This document shows, piece after piece, positions 17,325-25,567 of a DNA stretch of 64,000 bases (position 1 is its first letter; each line of letters begins with the position of its first letter). A program made the position numbers and the translations under genes. The stretch comes from Acidobacteriaceae bacterium KBS 83 (GTDB lineage: Bacteria > Acidobacteriota > Terriglobia > Terriglobales > Acidobacteriaceae). The DNA lies in contig KB906737.1 of NCBI GenBank assembly GCA_000381585.1, forward strand, positions 124,001-188,000, given 5' to 3'. The notes under the pieces were generated by a model. The model was not told the origin of the DNA and did not search any database. It saw only the letters and a program-made list of their open reading frames with translations.

Positions 17325-19340
17325 CTACTGCGCTCCTCCAACCCCAACGCCCTGTTTGGGGGTACTCCCTTGCGGCTGAACGACAACACCGTTGTACAGA
17401 GAAGCTGCCAGCAGGTGACCGCCATTGGAACGTACGCCCCGCACATGCCAGCCCGCATCCCACCATTTCCAGCTCCTGTCGGCTTCATTCACGCCCATCA
17501 CCCAGGTGGAACTCCACGAAGTGATCACAATCCGCTTCAGATCGCCCTCGTATTCAATTCCATTGATGTCGGAGATTGGCAAACTCGACATGAACTTCCA
17601 GTTGGCGCCGTTGTCCGTGCTGTAGTACACGCCTTCGCGTCCGCCCAGCCACATGCTTCCGCCAGGTGCAATCGTGCTGGTGCGTATCGTGGTGAGTTGG
17701 CCGGGCAGTGGCTCGTCCTGCCATGTCTTGCCGCCATCCTGAGAGATCGCGATGCCAGTGCGACGAGTGGCCAAAACGATAGACCCCATCGTGTGCACGT
17801 TGCGGAAATCAGCCTGCCCCATGACTGGGCCGCCCGTCCACGTCTTGCCCTGATCGGCGCTCTGATATACGCCTGCGGTAGTCGCTGCATACCAGGTGCT
17901 GTGAGTCAGGTCGAACTCGTTCACGCGTCCGTCGATCTCGCCTGCAGGCTTCGTGATCGTCTTCGTCGTCTTCACAAGTTTGCCTTTGCGCCGCACCGAA
18001 GTTGTCTTCTCCACCATCTGGACGACGTGCCCTGCAGCCTGCCAGCGCCCATCCTGCCAGACAAATATGCCGTGACCGGTCCCAGCCAGCAGGGCGCCGT
18101 CCGGGCTCTCCGCAAGGCTGAAAACATCGCGTCCATCGAGTCCCTGGCTCTGCTGCTGCCAGCTCCGGCCGCCGTCTGCTGAGGTGAAGACACCGCCATA
18201 CATCTTGTCGTTCACGACGCCGGCATAGAGGCGATTCGGGTCCTTGACGTCCTTCGCCAGCGCCACTACCTGCCGCTGCGAGAAGCCCTGGTTGGAGGCG
18301 CTAAAAGTCGTCGCCTGATCGTTGCTCAGCAGCACGCCACTGCGATCGGTAGCCAGCAGCACGTGCTTCGGATTCTTTGGGTCGACGTAGACGTCGTTGA
18401 TGATCACATCCGGACCGGTCAAACGCGTCCAGTTGGTTCCAGCCGAGCTTGTGCGGTAAAGACCTTCTGTAGTCCCGGCGTAGACCATCGAGCGATCCAC
18501 CGGATCCTGCATCAACACGCGGGTGCGGCGTGCCGTAGACGGGATCCCCTGGATCTTGTGGTAAAGCTCTCCGCCATTGTCACTCTTGTAGATACCTGAA
18601 CAGGCGCTGGTATAGACCGTCTGAGGTGCCGTGGGGTCGATGATGATCGAGAAAACGTCTGAATCGTCGATCAGCCCTTGCTTGATGTTGCGCCAGTTCG
18701 CTCCACCGTCCGTAGTCTTCCAGGGAAGGTGCCAGGTGCCCGCGTAAATCGTCTTCGGGTCCTTGGGATCGATCGCGATCGATTCGACTTCATGCAGCTC
18801 CGCGCTGTTCGCCGGGCTGATCTGGTCCCAATGCTGGCCGCTGTCCTCACTGCGGAAAACGCCCTTCAGAGTGCCGACAACAAGCATCCTCGGGTTCGAG
18901 GCTGCCTGTGCCAGCGCACGAATCGACTGGCCGTCCATCCCCGGGTTCTTCGTCCAGGTCTTTCCTGAATCATGGCTGATGAAGAGTCCTCCATCAGGGT
19001 GGTCCACCACCCAGGCAGCCGTGTAGATCGTCTTGGGATCAGACTCATCCACTACTGTGTTGTCCAGGATCAGGTCATCTTTCGGCGAAAGCTTGGCGAG
19101 TCGGTGCCAGGAGACGCCGGAGTCCCGGCTCTCGTAAATCCAACTGTTGGTCGTTCCCAGATAAATGTGCCTGCTGTCGGAAGGATCAGGGGCGAAGCTG
19201 CGGGCGTCCCCGCCATCCGGCCCTACCGGGACCCACGCGGTCGCCACTGGATTCGCATTCGTTGCCGCCTGCGGGGGTAGAGCTGAAAGTGGAAGAGAGA
19301 CGGCAGAGAGCAGGAATAGAGATGCAAGACAGCGATTCAT
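17325..19340 (-). CDS. Secreted BNR/Asp-box beta-propeller protein
   Basis: A 671-residue exported protein with a signal peptide (first 19 or so residues) and a long series of BNR/sortilin-like repeats. Asp-box motifs recur, for example SRDSGVSW, SHDSGKTW, SEDSGQHW, SADGGRSW and SQDGGKTW, spaced about 45-60 residues apart across the chain. This gives probably two propellers. There is no glycosidase catalytic constellation I can identify, so it is more likely a binding or scaffold protein than a sialidase. Such proteins are abundant in acidobacteria. No partner gene is evident. Confidence 0.78.
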   Translation of the reverse strand: MNRCLASLFLLSAVSLPLSALPPQAATNANPVATAWVPVGPDGGDARSFAPDPSDSRHIYLGTTNSWIYESRDSGVSWHRLAKLSPKDDLILDNTVVDESDPKTIYTAAWVVDHPDGGLFISHDSGKTWTKNPGMDGQSIRALAQAASNPRMLVVGTLKGVFRSEDSGQHWDQISPANSAELHEVESIAIDPKDPKTIYAGTWHLPWKTTDGGANWRNIKQGLIDDSDVFSIIIDPTAPQTVYTSACSGIYKSDNGGELYHKIQGIPSTARRTRVLMQDPVDRSMVYAGTTEGLYRTSSAGTNWTRLTGPDVIINDVYVDPKNPKHVLLATDRSGVLLSNDQATTFSASNQGFSQRQVVALAKDVKDPNRLYAGVVNDKMYGGVFTSADGGRSWQQQSQGLDGRDVFSLAESPDGALLAGTGHGIFVWQDGRWQAAGHVVQMVEKTTSVRRKGKLVKTTKTITKPAGEIDGRVNEFDLTHSTWYAATTAGVYQSADQGKTWTGGPVMGQADFRNVHTMGSIVLATRRTGIAISQDGGKTWQDEPLPGQLTTIRTSTIAPGGSMWLGGREGVYYSTDNGANWKFMSSLPISDINGIEYEGDLKRIVITSWSSTWVMGVNEADRSWKWWDAGWHVRGVRSNGGHLLAASLYNGVVVQPQGSTPKQGVGVGGAQ

Positions 19341-19482
19341 CGGAACGGAAAGACCTCTTCAGGGGAGAGTTAATGCAAGAGTAACGATCGGGATAGGAAC
19401 TGGCAATCACACGAAGGGGCCCGTACCAAGCTGAGCATATGCCCTAGGACTCCGTTCCGGCAAAGCTCCTGCGGCGAAGAAC

Positions 19483-19514
19483 AAAGGGCTGACCGGAGAA
19501 CCGGTCAGCCCTTT
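19483..19514 (-). terminator. Intrinsic terminator after the OmpA-like gene
   Basis: A perfect 14-bp stem (AAAGGGCTGACCGG and its complement) with a 4-base loop lies 18 bases past the stop of the minus-strand OmpA-like gene. On the minus strand the stem is followed by a T-rich run (TTTGTTCTTC). It could also work in the other direction because the stem ends in AAA/TTT. Confidence 0.82.
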
Positions 19515-19532
19515 GCTGGTGTGGAGAGACGC

Positions 19533-21290
19533 CTACTGTGCGGCGGCCTTCTTCTTGTGATGCGGCTTGGCGGGGGCAGTGCGGGCTTGTGGCTTCACAC
19601 TGTCCTCGTTCACCTGGGTTGTGCCCTGCACGTCGCTGTCGAAGTTGGCACCGGACGGAACCAGGTAGTTCTGCGCCTGCTTGCCGGCCTCGTTGCCAGT
19701 CCGAACCTGGATACGGGAGGCGTCAATGCCCTTCTCCTTGACCAGGTAGTCCTTGGTGTTGACGGCGCGCTGCGCTGCCAGCTTCGGACCCTGTTTCTCG
19801 CCGGTTGCCGAGCTGCCAACCACAACAGCAGTCGCATCCGACTGACGCTGCAGGTTGAGGGCTACGTCATCCAGGCAGGCCTTGGCTTCGTTGTCGACGC
19901 GGGCCGGACGGCGCTTGTCGCGATCGAAGTTGATCGTGCAGAGCGTCTGCGTCTTGGGCTGCGGCGGCGGTGGCGGTTGCTCGACGTTGACCGTGGTCGT
20001 AGTCGAAGCCGTCTGACCCTTGTCATCTGCCACGTTGCAGGTCACGGTAATCGGACCGGCCGGCGCGCCAGCGGTGTTCAGGGTCGCAGTGTTGTTGGTG
20101 CCGTTAACCTGACCGGCAGAGGTCGAATATGTGTAGGTCAGCGGGCGATTCTGCGGGCTTACGCCTTGTGCAGTGATCGTCGCGCTATCACCCGGCTTGA
20201 GAGTGGTCGGGCTCGCCGAGCAGCTGATGGTCGGCGGCTCAAACTGTTTGACCTCGAAGTTCGCCGTGCAATCGGCGAACTGCCCAGCCTTCTGCCCCTG
20301 CGTGATATGACCCGTAACCGAGTAGCTGCCCGGGTTCAGGCCGTTAGTGTCTACGTTGCCGGTTGTGTTGTCGCCGGTGACCTTGACGCCGTTATTCCCC
20401 GTCCAGGAGTACGTCGGAGTCTTCTTGGGGTTCAGGTTGGTCGGGGTTCCGGTAATGGTGACAGGGTCGCCGGGATAGACCGACGCCGGACTCGCCGCGC
20501 ACTGGTAGGCGATTGGCGGAGGCGGCGTGATGTTGCCCATGCGATAGACCAGACCGGCGCTCAGCCGAGCCACGTTCAGATTGGCGCGCCCGCCCGTTGG
20601 ATACGGGTTCTGCGGGCCAAAATTGACGTGGTAGTACTGATAATCGGCCTGGAAGACGCGAAGGGCAAAGTGGTGGCCGATCCCGTAATCGAGACCGCCG
20701 CCGGCCGTGAGCGACGGACCCCAGGTGTATGGCTGCTTGAAGGGCCCACCGAGTTTGACTGCGCCGGCCTCGAAGTGCACGAAGGGCGTGACGTCCTGGG
20801 TCGGATAGCGGAACACAATGCCGCCCGAAAGAACTTGGGCGCCGTCGTTGTTCCCGTCCGGGTGAACGCTGTACTCAATCTGAGCACCTACCCAGCGATC
20901 GAAGTAACGAGTGGCACTTGCAATCGCGCCGTAGTTAATGGCCGAGTATGTAATTGGTCCAGTAAGACCGACCGAAGCGCCGCCAGGTATCGTGACCGAG
21001 CCGTGTGGCGCTAAATACGAATAGCCCACAAAGATATCGGTCCGCGAGGCAAATGGGACCTCCGGAGCGTTGGTTGATGCAGGGGCTGGGGCTTGAGCGG
21101 CAGGCGCAGCCGCCGGAGCGCTGCTCGACGACTGGTCTTGAGTGGGCTGAGGCGGAGTCTGCGTTGAATTCGGAGTCGGCGTCGACGGCGAACTCGTCGT
21201 GTCCCGCGCGAGAAGAGCCGTTGTTCCCAGGCCTACCGCGCAAGTTACGAGCAGAATCCGGCTCAGAGAATGCAACGGACGTAAATGCAT
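19533..21290 (-). CDS. OmpA-like outer membrane protein with Ig-like repeats
   Basis: A 585-residue envelope protein. Order: signal peptide (about 1-30); Pro/Ser/Ala/Gln-rich linker (about 30-80); a beta-barrel-like region (about 85-255, starting ASRTDIFVGYSYLAPHGS); two Ig-like/PKD-like repeats (about 265-430, each beginning CxASPxxxxPGD); a proline run; and a C-terminal OmpA-like domain (about 445-560). In that domain the usual GHTD is replaced by GSSAT, while the QRAVNTKDYLV helix with its arginine remains, so peptidoglycan binding may be altered. The tail is Lys/His-rich. It is followed by a strong terminator and preceded by a 322-bp intergenic region. Confidence 0.8.
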   Translation of the reverse strand: MHLRPLHSLSRILLVTCAVGLGTTALLARDTTSSPSTPTPNSTQTPPQPTQDQSSSSAPAAAPAAQAPAPASTNAPEVPFASRTDIFVGYSYLAPHGSVTIPGGASVGLTGPITYSAINYGAIASATRYFDRWVGAQIEYSVHPDGNNDGAQVLSGGIVFRYPTQDVTPFVHFEAGAVKLGGPFKQPYTWGPSLTAGGGLDYGIGHHFALRVFQADYQYYHVNFGPQNPYPTGGRANLNVARLSAGLVYRMGNITPPPPIAYQCAASPASVYPGDPVTITGTPTNLNPKKTPTYSWTGNNGVKVTGDNTTGNVDTNGLNPGSYSVTGHITQGQKAGQFADCTANFEVKQFEPPTISCSASPTTLKPGDSATITAQGVSPQNRPLTYTYSTSAGQVNGTNNTATLNTAGAPAGPITVTCNVADDKGQTASTTTTVNVEQPPPPPQPKTQTLCTINFDRDKRRPARVDNEAKACLDDVALNLQRQSDATAVVVGSSATGEKQGPKLAAQRAVNTKDYLVKEKGIDASRIQVRTGNEAGKQAQNYLVPSGANFDSDVQGTTQVNEDSVKPQARTAPAKPHHKKKAAAQ

Positions 21291-21340
21291 GCGTCTATCC
21301 TCCGCAACCGTACTGAAAGTCATACAAATCAATTACGAAT

Positions 21341-21354
21341 GACACTTGAGTGTC
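21341..21354. promoter_or_regulatory. Palindrome in the OmpA-like gene leader
   Basis: GACACT and AGTGTC form perfect 6-bp arms around a 2-base centre, about 50 bases upstream of the ATG at 21290. It may be a repressor site or a small mRNA hairpin. No regulator gene is adjacent to suggest which. Confidence 0.4.
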
Positions 21355-21425
21355 CCATCATACCCCAGAACCCTCTCGCCATTCGGAAGGACAACGAGCA
21401 GGCAGCGCAAGGAAAGCTACCACAC

Positions 21426-21468
21426 GTTGCCTAGATTAGTGCACATTTTATTAGGTGAGTTGCCTAGA
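21426..21468. promoter_or_regulatory. Direct repeats GTTGCCTAGA upstream of the OmpA-like gene
   Basis: The 10-mer GTTGCCTAGA occurs at 21426-21435 and 21459-21468, 33 bases apart start to start, or about three helical turns. Spacing on one face of the helix is what an activator binding as two dimers or a tandem array would need. The repeats are about 140-175 bases from the OmpA-like start. Confidence 0.4.
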
Positions 21469-21535
21469 ATTTTCAATAACTTATCCAGAGCATCACTAGA
21501 GTAACCCATCCTATAACCGCTAGGCCCGTCGCCCT

Positions 21536-21577
21536 AAAAAAGGTGCACCCCATCCGGAACAAATTCCGGACTGCACC
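21536..21577 (-). terminator. Intrinsic terminator after nuoB
   Basis: On the minus strand GGTGCA and TCCGGAA-type arms pair (GGTGCA..CCGGAA, loop, TTCCGG..TGCACC) and are followed directly by six T. It begins 36 bases past the nuoB stop. This is the clearest rho-independent terminator in the window and marks the end of the pgm-ftsB-nuoB transcript. Confidence 0.9.
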
Positions 21578-21612
21578 ATCCTAATGGCATCTCTCCGCAA
21601 TTCAAGCACTAT

Positions 21613-22188
21613 TTAGCTCAAATTGAGGGCCTTTTTCAGGCTGCCCCGCTCCCGCAGAATCTTCTCTTGCAATAGCGTAATCGCATAAATGAGTTGTTCC
21701 GGGCGCGGAGGGCATCCGGGAACGTATACGTCCACTGGAATGATCTGGTTTACGCCCTGCACCAGCGCGTAGTTGTTGAAAACGCCGCCTGACGTAGCGC
21801 ATGCGCCCATGGAGATGACCCACTTGGGCTCTGGCATCTGCTCCCAGAGCCGTCGGATCACCGGCGCCATCTTCTGCGAGACGCGCCCTGCGATCACCAT
21901 AAGATCCGATTGACGCGGCGAGGGACGGAACACCTCCGCGCCGAAACGAGCGACGTCGAAGCGGGCCGCACCCATCGACATCATCTCGATCGCGCAGCAT
22001 GCGAGACCAAATGTCATGGGCCACACGGAGCTCTTGCGAATCCAGTTCACCGCAAAATCAAGCGATGTGAGGATGATCCCCTCCGGCTGCTCTTCGCCGA
22101 AATTCGCCTCCTGCACCTTCATCTGGTTCTTGGCGCTGCTCTCGAGTGAGCCGAAGAGATAGCGATCGCGCGGCGCTGCTGTGCTCAT
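21613..22188 (-). CDS. nuoB: NADH-quinone oxidoreductase subunit B
   Basis: Complex I subunit carrying the terminal N2 [4Fe-4S] cluster, 191 residues. The ligands are the tandem C64-C65, C130 (MGACATSGG) and C159 ([10 protein letters not shown]). Family segments [11 protein letters not shown] and [20 protein letters not shown] are intact. The gene is not in a nuo cluster: it is the last gene of a minus-strand run after pgm and the ftsB-like gene (31-base gap) and ends at a strong terminator. Another lone complex I gene, nuoI, lies at 38254. The rest of complex I must be encoded elsewhere. Confidence 0.95.
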   Translation of the reverse strand: MSTAAPRDRYLFGSLESSAKNQMKVQEANFGEEQPEGIILTSLDFAVNWIRKSSVWPMTFGLACCAIEMMSMGAARFDVARFGAEVFRPSPRQSDLMVIAGRVSQKMAPVIRRLWEQMPEPKWVISMGACATSGGVFNNYALVQGVNQIIPVDVYVPGCPPRPEQLIYAITLLQEKILRERGSLKKALNLS

Positions 22189-22219
22189 GGCCTCAGTATA
22201 AACCGCGTTGCAGCAGCAC

Positions 22220-22711
22220 TCAGTGCGACGGCTTTGTTCCGTCGGCCGGCACAGCGCTATTCGTCGCAGGCGTAGCGGTGTTCGGGGTAGGCCTAGCGGT
22301 GTTCGGAGTAGGCGTAGCGGTGTTCGGAGTGTTGTTCAGCACGATCACCTGGTCCGGCCGCGTATAGCGAAGCCGTGTGTGCGCTTCGAATTCAATGGCA
22401 TCCGGATCGGTCTTCAAGTGCTCGACATGCGCCTTGAGCCGGCTGTTCTCCGACTTTATTTTTTCGAGTTGTTGCGTAAGGGCGTGATCCTCGCTGCGCT
22501 TGACGCTGTAGGCCACCACTCCATTCGTTCCGAAAAACGCGTGATACCCGAGCAGGGCTGCAATCGCGATGGCAAAGACGGTCGCTATGCGGCGACGCTG
22601 TGCGTAGGCGGCGGTCGCGACCGAGAAGCGTCGCGCAAGCCTGCCTCGCTGCGTGTGGAGTGGCATATTTGCTTGCGTATGTCCCGGCGCCGGATGTGCT
22701 GCTCGATTCAC
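22220..22711 (-). CDS. FtsB/DivIC-like septum formation initiator
   Basis: A small bitopic protein: N-terminal basic segment, one membrane helix (about 43-60, [18 protein letters not shown]), then a coiled coil (about 72-100) with the family end [18 protein letters not shown] and RPDQVIVL. This is the FtsB/DivIC pattern of cell-division proteins that work with FtsL and FtsQ. The C-terminus is a low-complexity tail made of a repeated TPNTATP unit, encoded by a 21-bp tandem repeat. Starts at 22711 or 22666 are both plausible. It lies 16 bases after pgm and 31 before nuoB. Confidence 0.82.
   Translation of the reverse strand: MNRAAHPAPGHTQANMPLHTQRGRLARRFSVATAAYAQRRRIATVFAIAIAALLGYHAFFGTNGVVAYSVKRSEDHALTQQLEKIKSENSRLKAHVEHLKTDPDAIEFEAHTRLRYTRPDQVIVLNNTPNTATPTPNTARPTPNTATPATNSAVPADGTKPSH
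22270..22332. repeat. Three 21-bp tandem repeats inside the ftsB-like gene
   Basis: Units at 22270-22290, 22291-22311 and 22312-22332, based on GCGTAGCGGTGTTCGG plus GGTAG or AGTAG, differ at one or two bases each. The 21-bp period keeps the frame and encodes repeated TPNTATP in the C-terminal tail, so copy number could vary without a frameshift. Confidence 0.85.
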
Positions 22712-22727
22712 GCTGCTTCCCTTCTCT

Positions 22728-24128
22728 TTACTGCAGGACCCAGTCCTTCGCAGCCTCTGTCAGTGTGGCGCTCTCCTGCTGGTCACGCGCTTCGGTATAG
22801 ACGCGTACCACAGGCTCCGTCCCGGAGAGCCGATAGCATACCCACGAGCCATCACCGAAGATCAGTTTCAGGCCATCGGTGCGCACCACCTGCTTCACCT
22901 TCTGTCCCGCAAGCTCCTGGGGATCCTTCTTTACCTTTTCAGTGAACTTCTGCTTCACCTCGTCGGTCAAGCGGAAGTTCTCTCGCACCGGGTAGAAGGA
23001 ACCATATCTGCCAAACAGGTCCTTCAGTTGCTCGCCGATGCTGCGTCCGCGCCGCGCAACCATCTCCGCCATCAGCAACCCGGCGATCACCCCATCCTTC
23101 TCCGGTACGTGGCCGCGAATGGTGAGCCCGGCACTCTCTTCGCCGCCGATAGCAATCTCGTCCTTGATGATCAACTCGCCGATGTACTTAAATCCCACCG
23201 GCGTCTCGTACAGTTGGACGCCCTGCTTCTCTGCAATCGCATTGATCAGATTGGTTGTCGCCACCGATTTCGCAACACCGTTCTTCCAGCCCCGGGTCTC
23301 GATCAGGTATTCGAACAGCAGCGCGATCACGTAGTTCGGCTGGATGAAGGTGCCATCGGCATCGACGACGCCGAAGCGGTCCGCATCGCCATCGGTTGCA
23401 ATGCCGATGTGCGCGCCAATCTCCTTCATCTTTTTCTTCGCATCGCCCAGCAGGTGATCATCCGGTTCGGGCGCATGACCGCCGAAGAGCACATCGCGGT
23501 AATCATGCACGCAGTGGACGTCAATGCCGTGGCTGCGCAGCACGTCGGAGGTGTATCCGCGCGCCGCTCCCCAGAAAGGATCGAAGACAATCTTGATCTT
23601 CGCCGACCGGATCGTCTTGAAATCCACCAGCTCACCGAGCCGCCTCAGATAATCCGGCTTCACATCCAGCTTCTGGAGATTCTCGAGTGGCTTTGCCTGC
23701 GCTACCGGCGCATCCCCCAACGCGCGAATCGCCGCCTCGATCTGGCTGGTCGTCTCCGGCAGTGCCGGCGCGCCATCGGGCGTGGAAAATTTGATTCCGT
23801 TATACTCCGGTGGATTGTGCGACGCCGTGAAATTGATGCCGCCGCTCGCCTTCTGCTCCCGTATCCCGTACGCGATCGCTGGAGTAGGTGCAGCATCCGG
23901 AATCACGACCGGCGTCACGCCATGCTGCGCCAGCAGTCGGGCCGCTTCGTCGACAAACATCTCGCCAAGAAAACGGGGGTCGCGGCCCACCAGCACGCGA
24001 TGACTGCCCGGCTGGCCGGCAACATACTTGGCGATGCCGGTTACAGCGCGGCGCACATTGGCAAGCGTAAACTCCTCCGCAACGATGGCTCGCCAGCCCG
24101 AGGTTCCGAACTTGATCTCTGTGGCCAT
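22728..24128 (-). CDS. Phosphoglucomutase/phosphomannomutase family protein
   Basis: An alpha-D-phosphohexomutase of 466 residues. The four sites are present in order: the phosphoserine loop FTASHNPPEYNG (Ser103), the metal loop ATDGDADRFG, the sugar loop GGEESAGLT and the phosphate site RLSGTEPVVRVYTEA. It interconverts hexose 1- and 6-phosphates for polysaccharide or glycogen metabolism. The ATG at 24128 has AGGAGA six to seven bases upstream, which fixes the start. The minus-strand frame continues 125 codons further, but that part is not family sequence and lies over cutA. First gene of the run with ftsB-like and nuoB. Confidence 0.92.
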   Translation of the reverse strand: MATEIKFGTSGWRAIVAEEFTLANVRRAVTGIAKYVAGQPGSHRVLVGRDPRFLGEMFVDEAARLLAQHGVTPVVIPDAAPTPAIAYGIREQKASGGINFTASHNPPEYNGIKFSTPDGAPALPETTSQIEAAIRALGDAPVAQAKPLENLQKLDVKPDYLRRLGELVDFKTIRSAKIKIVFDPFWGAARGYTSDVLRSHGIDVHCVHDYRDVLFGGHAPEPDDHLLGDAKKKMKEIGAHIGIATDGDADRFGVVDADGTFIQPNYVIALLFEYLIETRGWKNGVAKSVATTNLINAIAEKQGVQLYETPVGFKYIGELIIKDEIAIGGEESAGLTIRGHVPEKDGVIAGLLMAEMVARRGRSIGEQLKDLFGRYGSFYPVRENFRLTDEVKQKFTEKVKKDPQELAGQKVKQVVRTDGLKLIFGDGSWVCYRLSGTEPVVRVYTEARDQQESATLTEAAKDWVLQ

Positions 24129-24272
24129 ATCTCTCCTGTCCTTCCGCGCACCGGCAGCATGCGAGCGCCGCCGCATCGTTTTGTCACTAACTACACTCTC
24201 GCATGGGATGCTGCCCGGCGAGGATTGTATGGCAGAGCGCGCGTTCTTCGCACAGTCTTCTGCGAGCCTCGC

Positions 24273-24590
24273 ATGACCGACACACGCCTCATCCTCGTCA
24301 CAACCTCGCCGCGTGCGGAAGCAAAGCGCATCGCGCATGCATTGGTCGAGGAGCGGCTCGCCGCCTGCGTGAACCTCATCGGCGGAGTGCACTCTGTCTA
24401 TCGATGGGAAGGCGCGATAGAAACGGCAGACGAGGTGTTGTTGGTGATCAAGACCCGTCAGGACAAGGTCGAGGCAGTGCGCACGCGTGTTCACCAGCTC
24501 CACACCTATGAACTCCCCGAGTTTCTGGTGCTGGATGTTGCCGATGGCAGCCAGGCCTACCTGGAGTGGATCGCCTCCTGCATTGGCTGA
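24273..24590 (+). CDS. cutA: CutA1 divalent-cation tolerance protein
   Basis: A 105-residue trimeric CutA1-type protein with the family sequence almost throughout: VTTSPRAEAKRIAHALVEER, LAACVNLIGGVHSVYRWEG, ADEVLLVIKTRQDKVEAV and HTYELPEFLVLDV. The conserved cysteine in AACVN is present. The family is linked to copper tolerance in E. coli, though direct function is still debated. The plus-strand frame is open 540 codons upstream, antisense to pgm; only the part from the ATG at 24273 is real. It is divergent from pgm with 144 bases between. Confidence 0.93.
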   Translation: MTDTRLILVTTSPRAEAKRIAHALVEERLAACVNLIGGVHSVYRWEGAIETADEVLLVIKTRQDKVEAVRTRVHQLHTYELPEFLVLDVADGSQAYLEWIASCIG

Positions 24591-24653
24591 CGACCTCTAA
24601 CCAACGGCGGGTTTGTTATCCTGAGACCATCCGGAAGGACTGATCCCTCACGC

Positions 24654-24803
24654 ATGCGCTGGTTGTTTGTCGTGTTCGTCGCGAGTCTATGCGCGCTGCT
24701 GTGGGCGGCGATATCCGTGGCCCGGCACGTCCGGCGCGATCGAACGCAACTATCTCAAGAGCCAGTAGCCAGTGAAACGGAAGTGGGGCAGGATAGGCAC
24801 TGA
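24654..24803 (+). CDS. Small single-pass membrane protein (49 residues)
   Basis: A short frame beginning MRWLFVVFVASLCALLWAAI, one membrane helix followed by a basic stretch (RHVRRDR) and an acidic/polar tail ending TEVGQDRH. GGAAGGA lies about 13 bases upstream of the ATG. It sits in the 265-base gap between cutA and bioY on the same strand. The topology (short, basic residues after the helix) is coherent, but I recognise no family and there is no second line of evidence, so it could be chance. Confidence 0.45.
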   Translation: MRWLFVVFVASLCALLWAAISVARHVRRDRTQLSQEPVASETEVGQDRH

Positions 24804-24855
24804 TCGCACCTGAGTTGTTGCAAGGACCCGGATGAAACACGAGGAGAAGAGAACG

Positions 24856-25533
24856 ATGATGCGCCAGACAGCTATACAAGAGACCGGCCACGCAAGCCAG
24901 GACGGCAGCATCGCAGACCATACCATCGCGGCCCGCAGCATTGCCGATCGCAGCCAACGTGCTGGTCGCGCCCGCTATCTGGCCCTTCAGGGCGGCATTG
25001 CGATCGCAGCCACCGCCCTGGTAGCGCTTTGTGCACACATCTCCATCCCGCTCGGGTTCACGCCTGTGCCCATCACGCTGCAACCTTTCGCGGTGCTGAT
25101 GCTGGGACTGCTGTTAGCCCCTGAGGTCAGTTTTGCCGCTCTCTCGCTCTATCTGCTGGAAGGCACCGTAGGCCTCCCCGTCTTCAGCCCGCACGGGGCG
25201 GGCGGCATCGCACAGCTCCTCGGTCCCACCGGCGGATATCTGCTCGCCGCGCCCTTCGCCGCAGCGGTGGCGGGTCTCGTATACCGCGACGGCAAGCGCA
25301 GGTTTCTCTCTGCCTTGGCGGCCGCGGCGCTCGGCGATCTCATTCTGCTATCCATCGGGGCCCTGTGGCTTGGAGCGCTCGTACATACCAGTTTTTCCGC
25401 ACTGCTGAGTCAGGCGGTTGTTCCCTTCCTGGCCAGCGATGCCGTAAAAGTCCTCGCGGCAGCGACCTGCGCTCAGATTTTTGCCTCGTTCTCCGGCGCC
25501 CCGTCCGCCAAGCACTCCTCGCAAGCGGAATAG
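24856..25533 (+). CDS. bioY: BioY-family biotin transporter
   Basis: S-component type biotin importer of the BioY family. The core has about six membrane helices and the family motifs SIPLGFTPVPITLQPFAV, SPHGAGGIAQLLGPTGGYLL and the C-terminal SDAVKVLAAA. The ATG at 24856 has GAGGAG nine bases upstream; an ATG at 24832 would add eight residues. The first 45 or so residues are an unusual polar extension ahead of the domain. No ecfA/ecfT genes are nearby, so it may work alone or with a shared energizing module. It lies 34 bases before mqnD. Confidence 0.88.
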   Translation: MMRQTAIQETGHASQDGSIADHTIAARSIADRSQRAGRARYLALQGGIAIAATALVALCAHISIPLGFTPVPITLQPFAVLMLGLLLAPEVSFAALSLYLLEGTVGLPVFSPHGAGGIAQLLGPTGGYLLAAPFAAAVAGLVYRDGKRRFLSALAAAALGDLILLSIGALWLGALVHTSFSALLSQAVVPFLASDAVKVLAAATCAQIFASFSGAPSAKHSSQAE

Positions 25534-25567
25534 AACGACTTGCTCCACCCGGCTTCGCGGCCGGCGT

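Larger units (their letters stand above)
21291..21612. other. 322-bp intergenic region between nuoB and the OmpA-like gene
   Basis: AT-richer than its surroundings and without a coding frame. It holds the nuoB terminator (21536-21577), a pair of direct 10-bp repeats (21426-21468) and a 14-bp palindrome (21341-21354) in the leader of the OmpA-like gene. On the minus strand TATGAT is present about 75 bases before the OmpA-like start, but no convincing -35 is spaced to it. Confidence 0.6.

Noticed and set aside
19521-21014. Plus-strand frame of about 497 residues over the OmpA-like gene
   Set aside because: It is antisense to a gene with clear signal peptide, Ig-like and OmpA-like domains, and shows no family sequence.
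22653-24272. Very long plus-strand open frame leading into cutA
   Set aside because: Only the last 105 residues match CutA. The rest is the antisense of the phosphoglucomutase gene, as GC-rich codon bias often produces.
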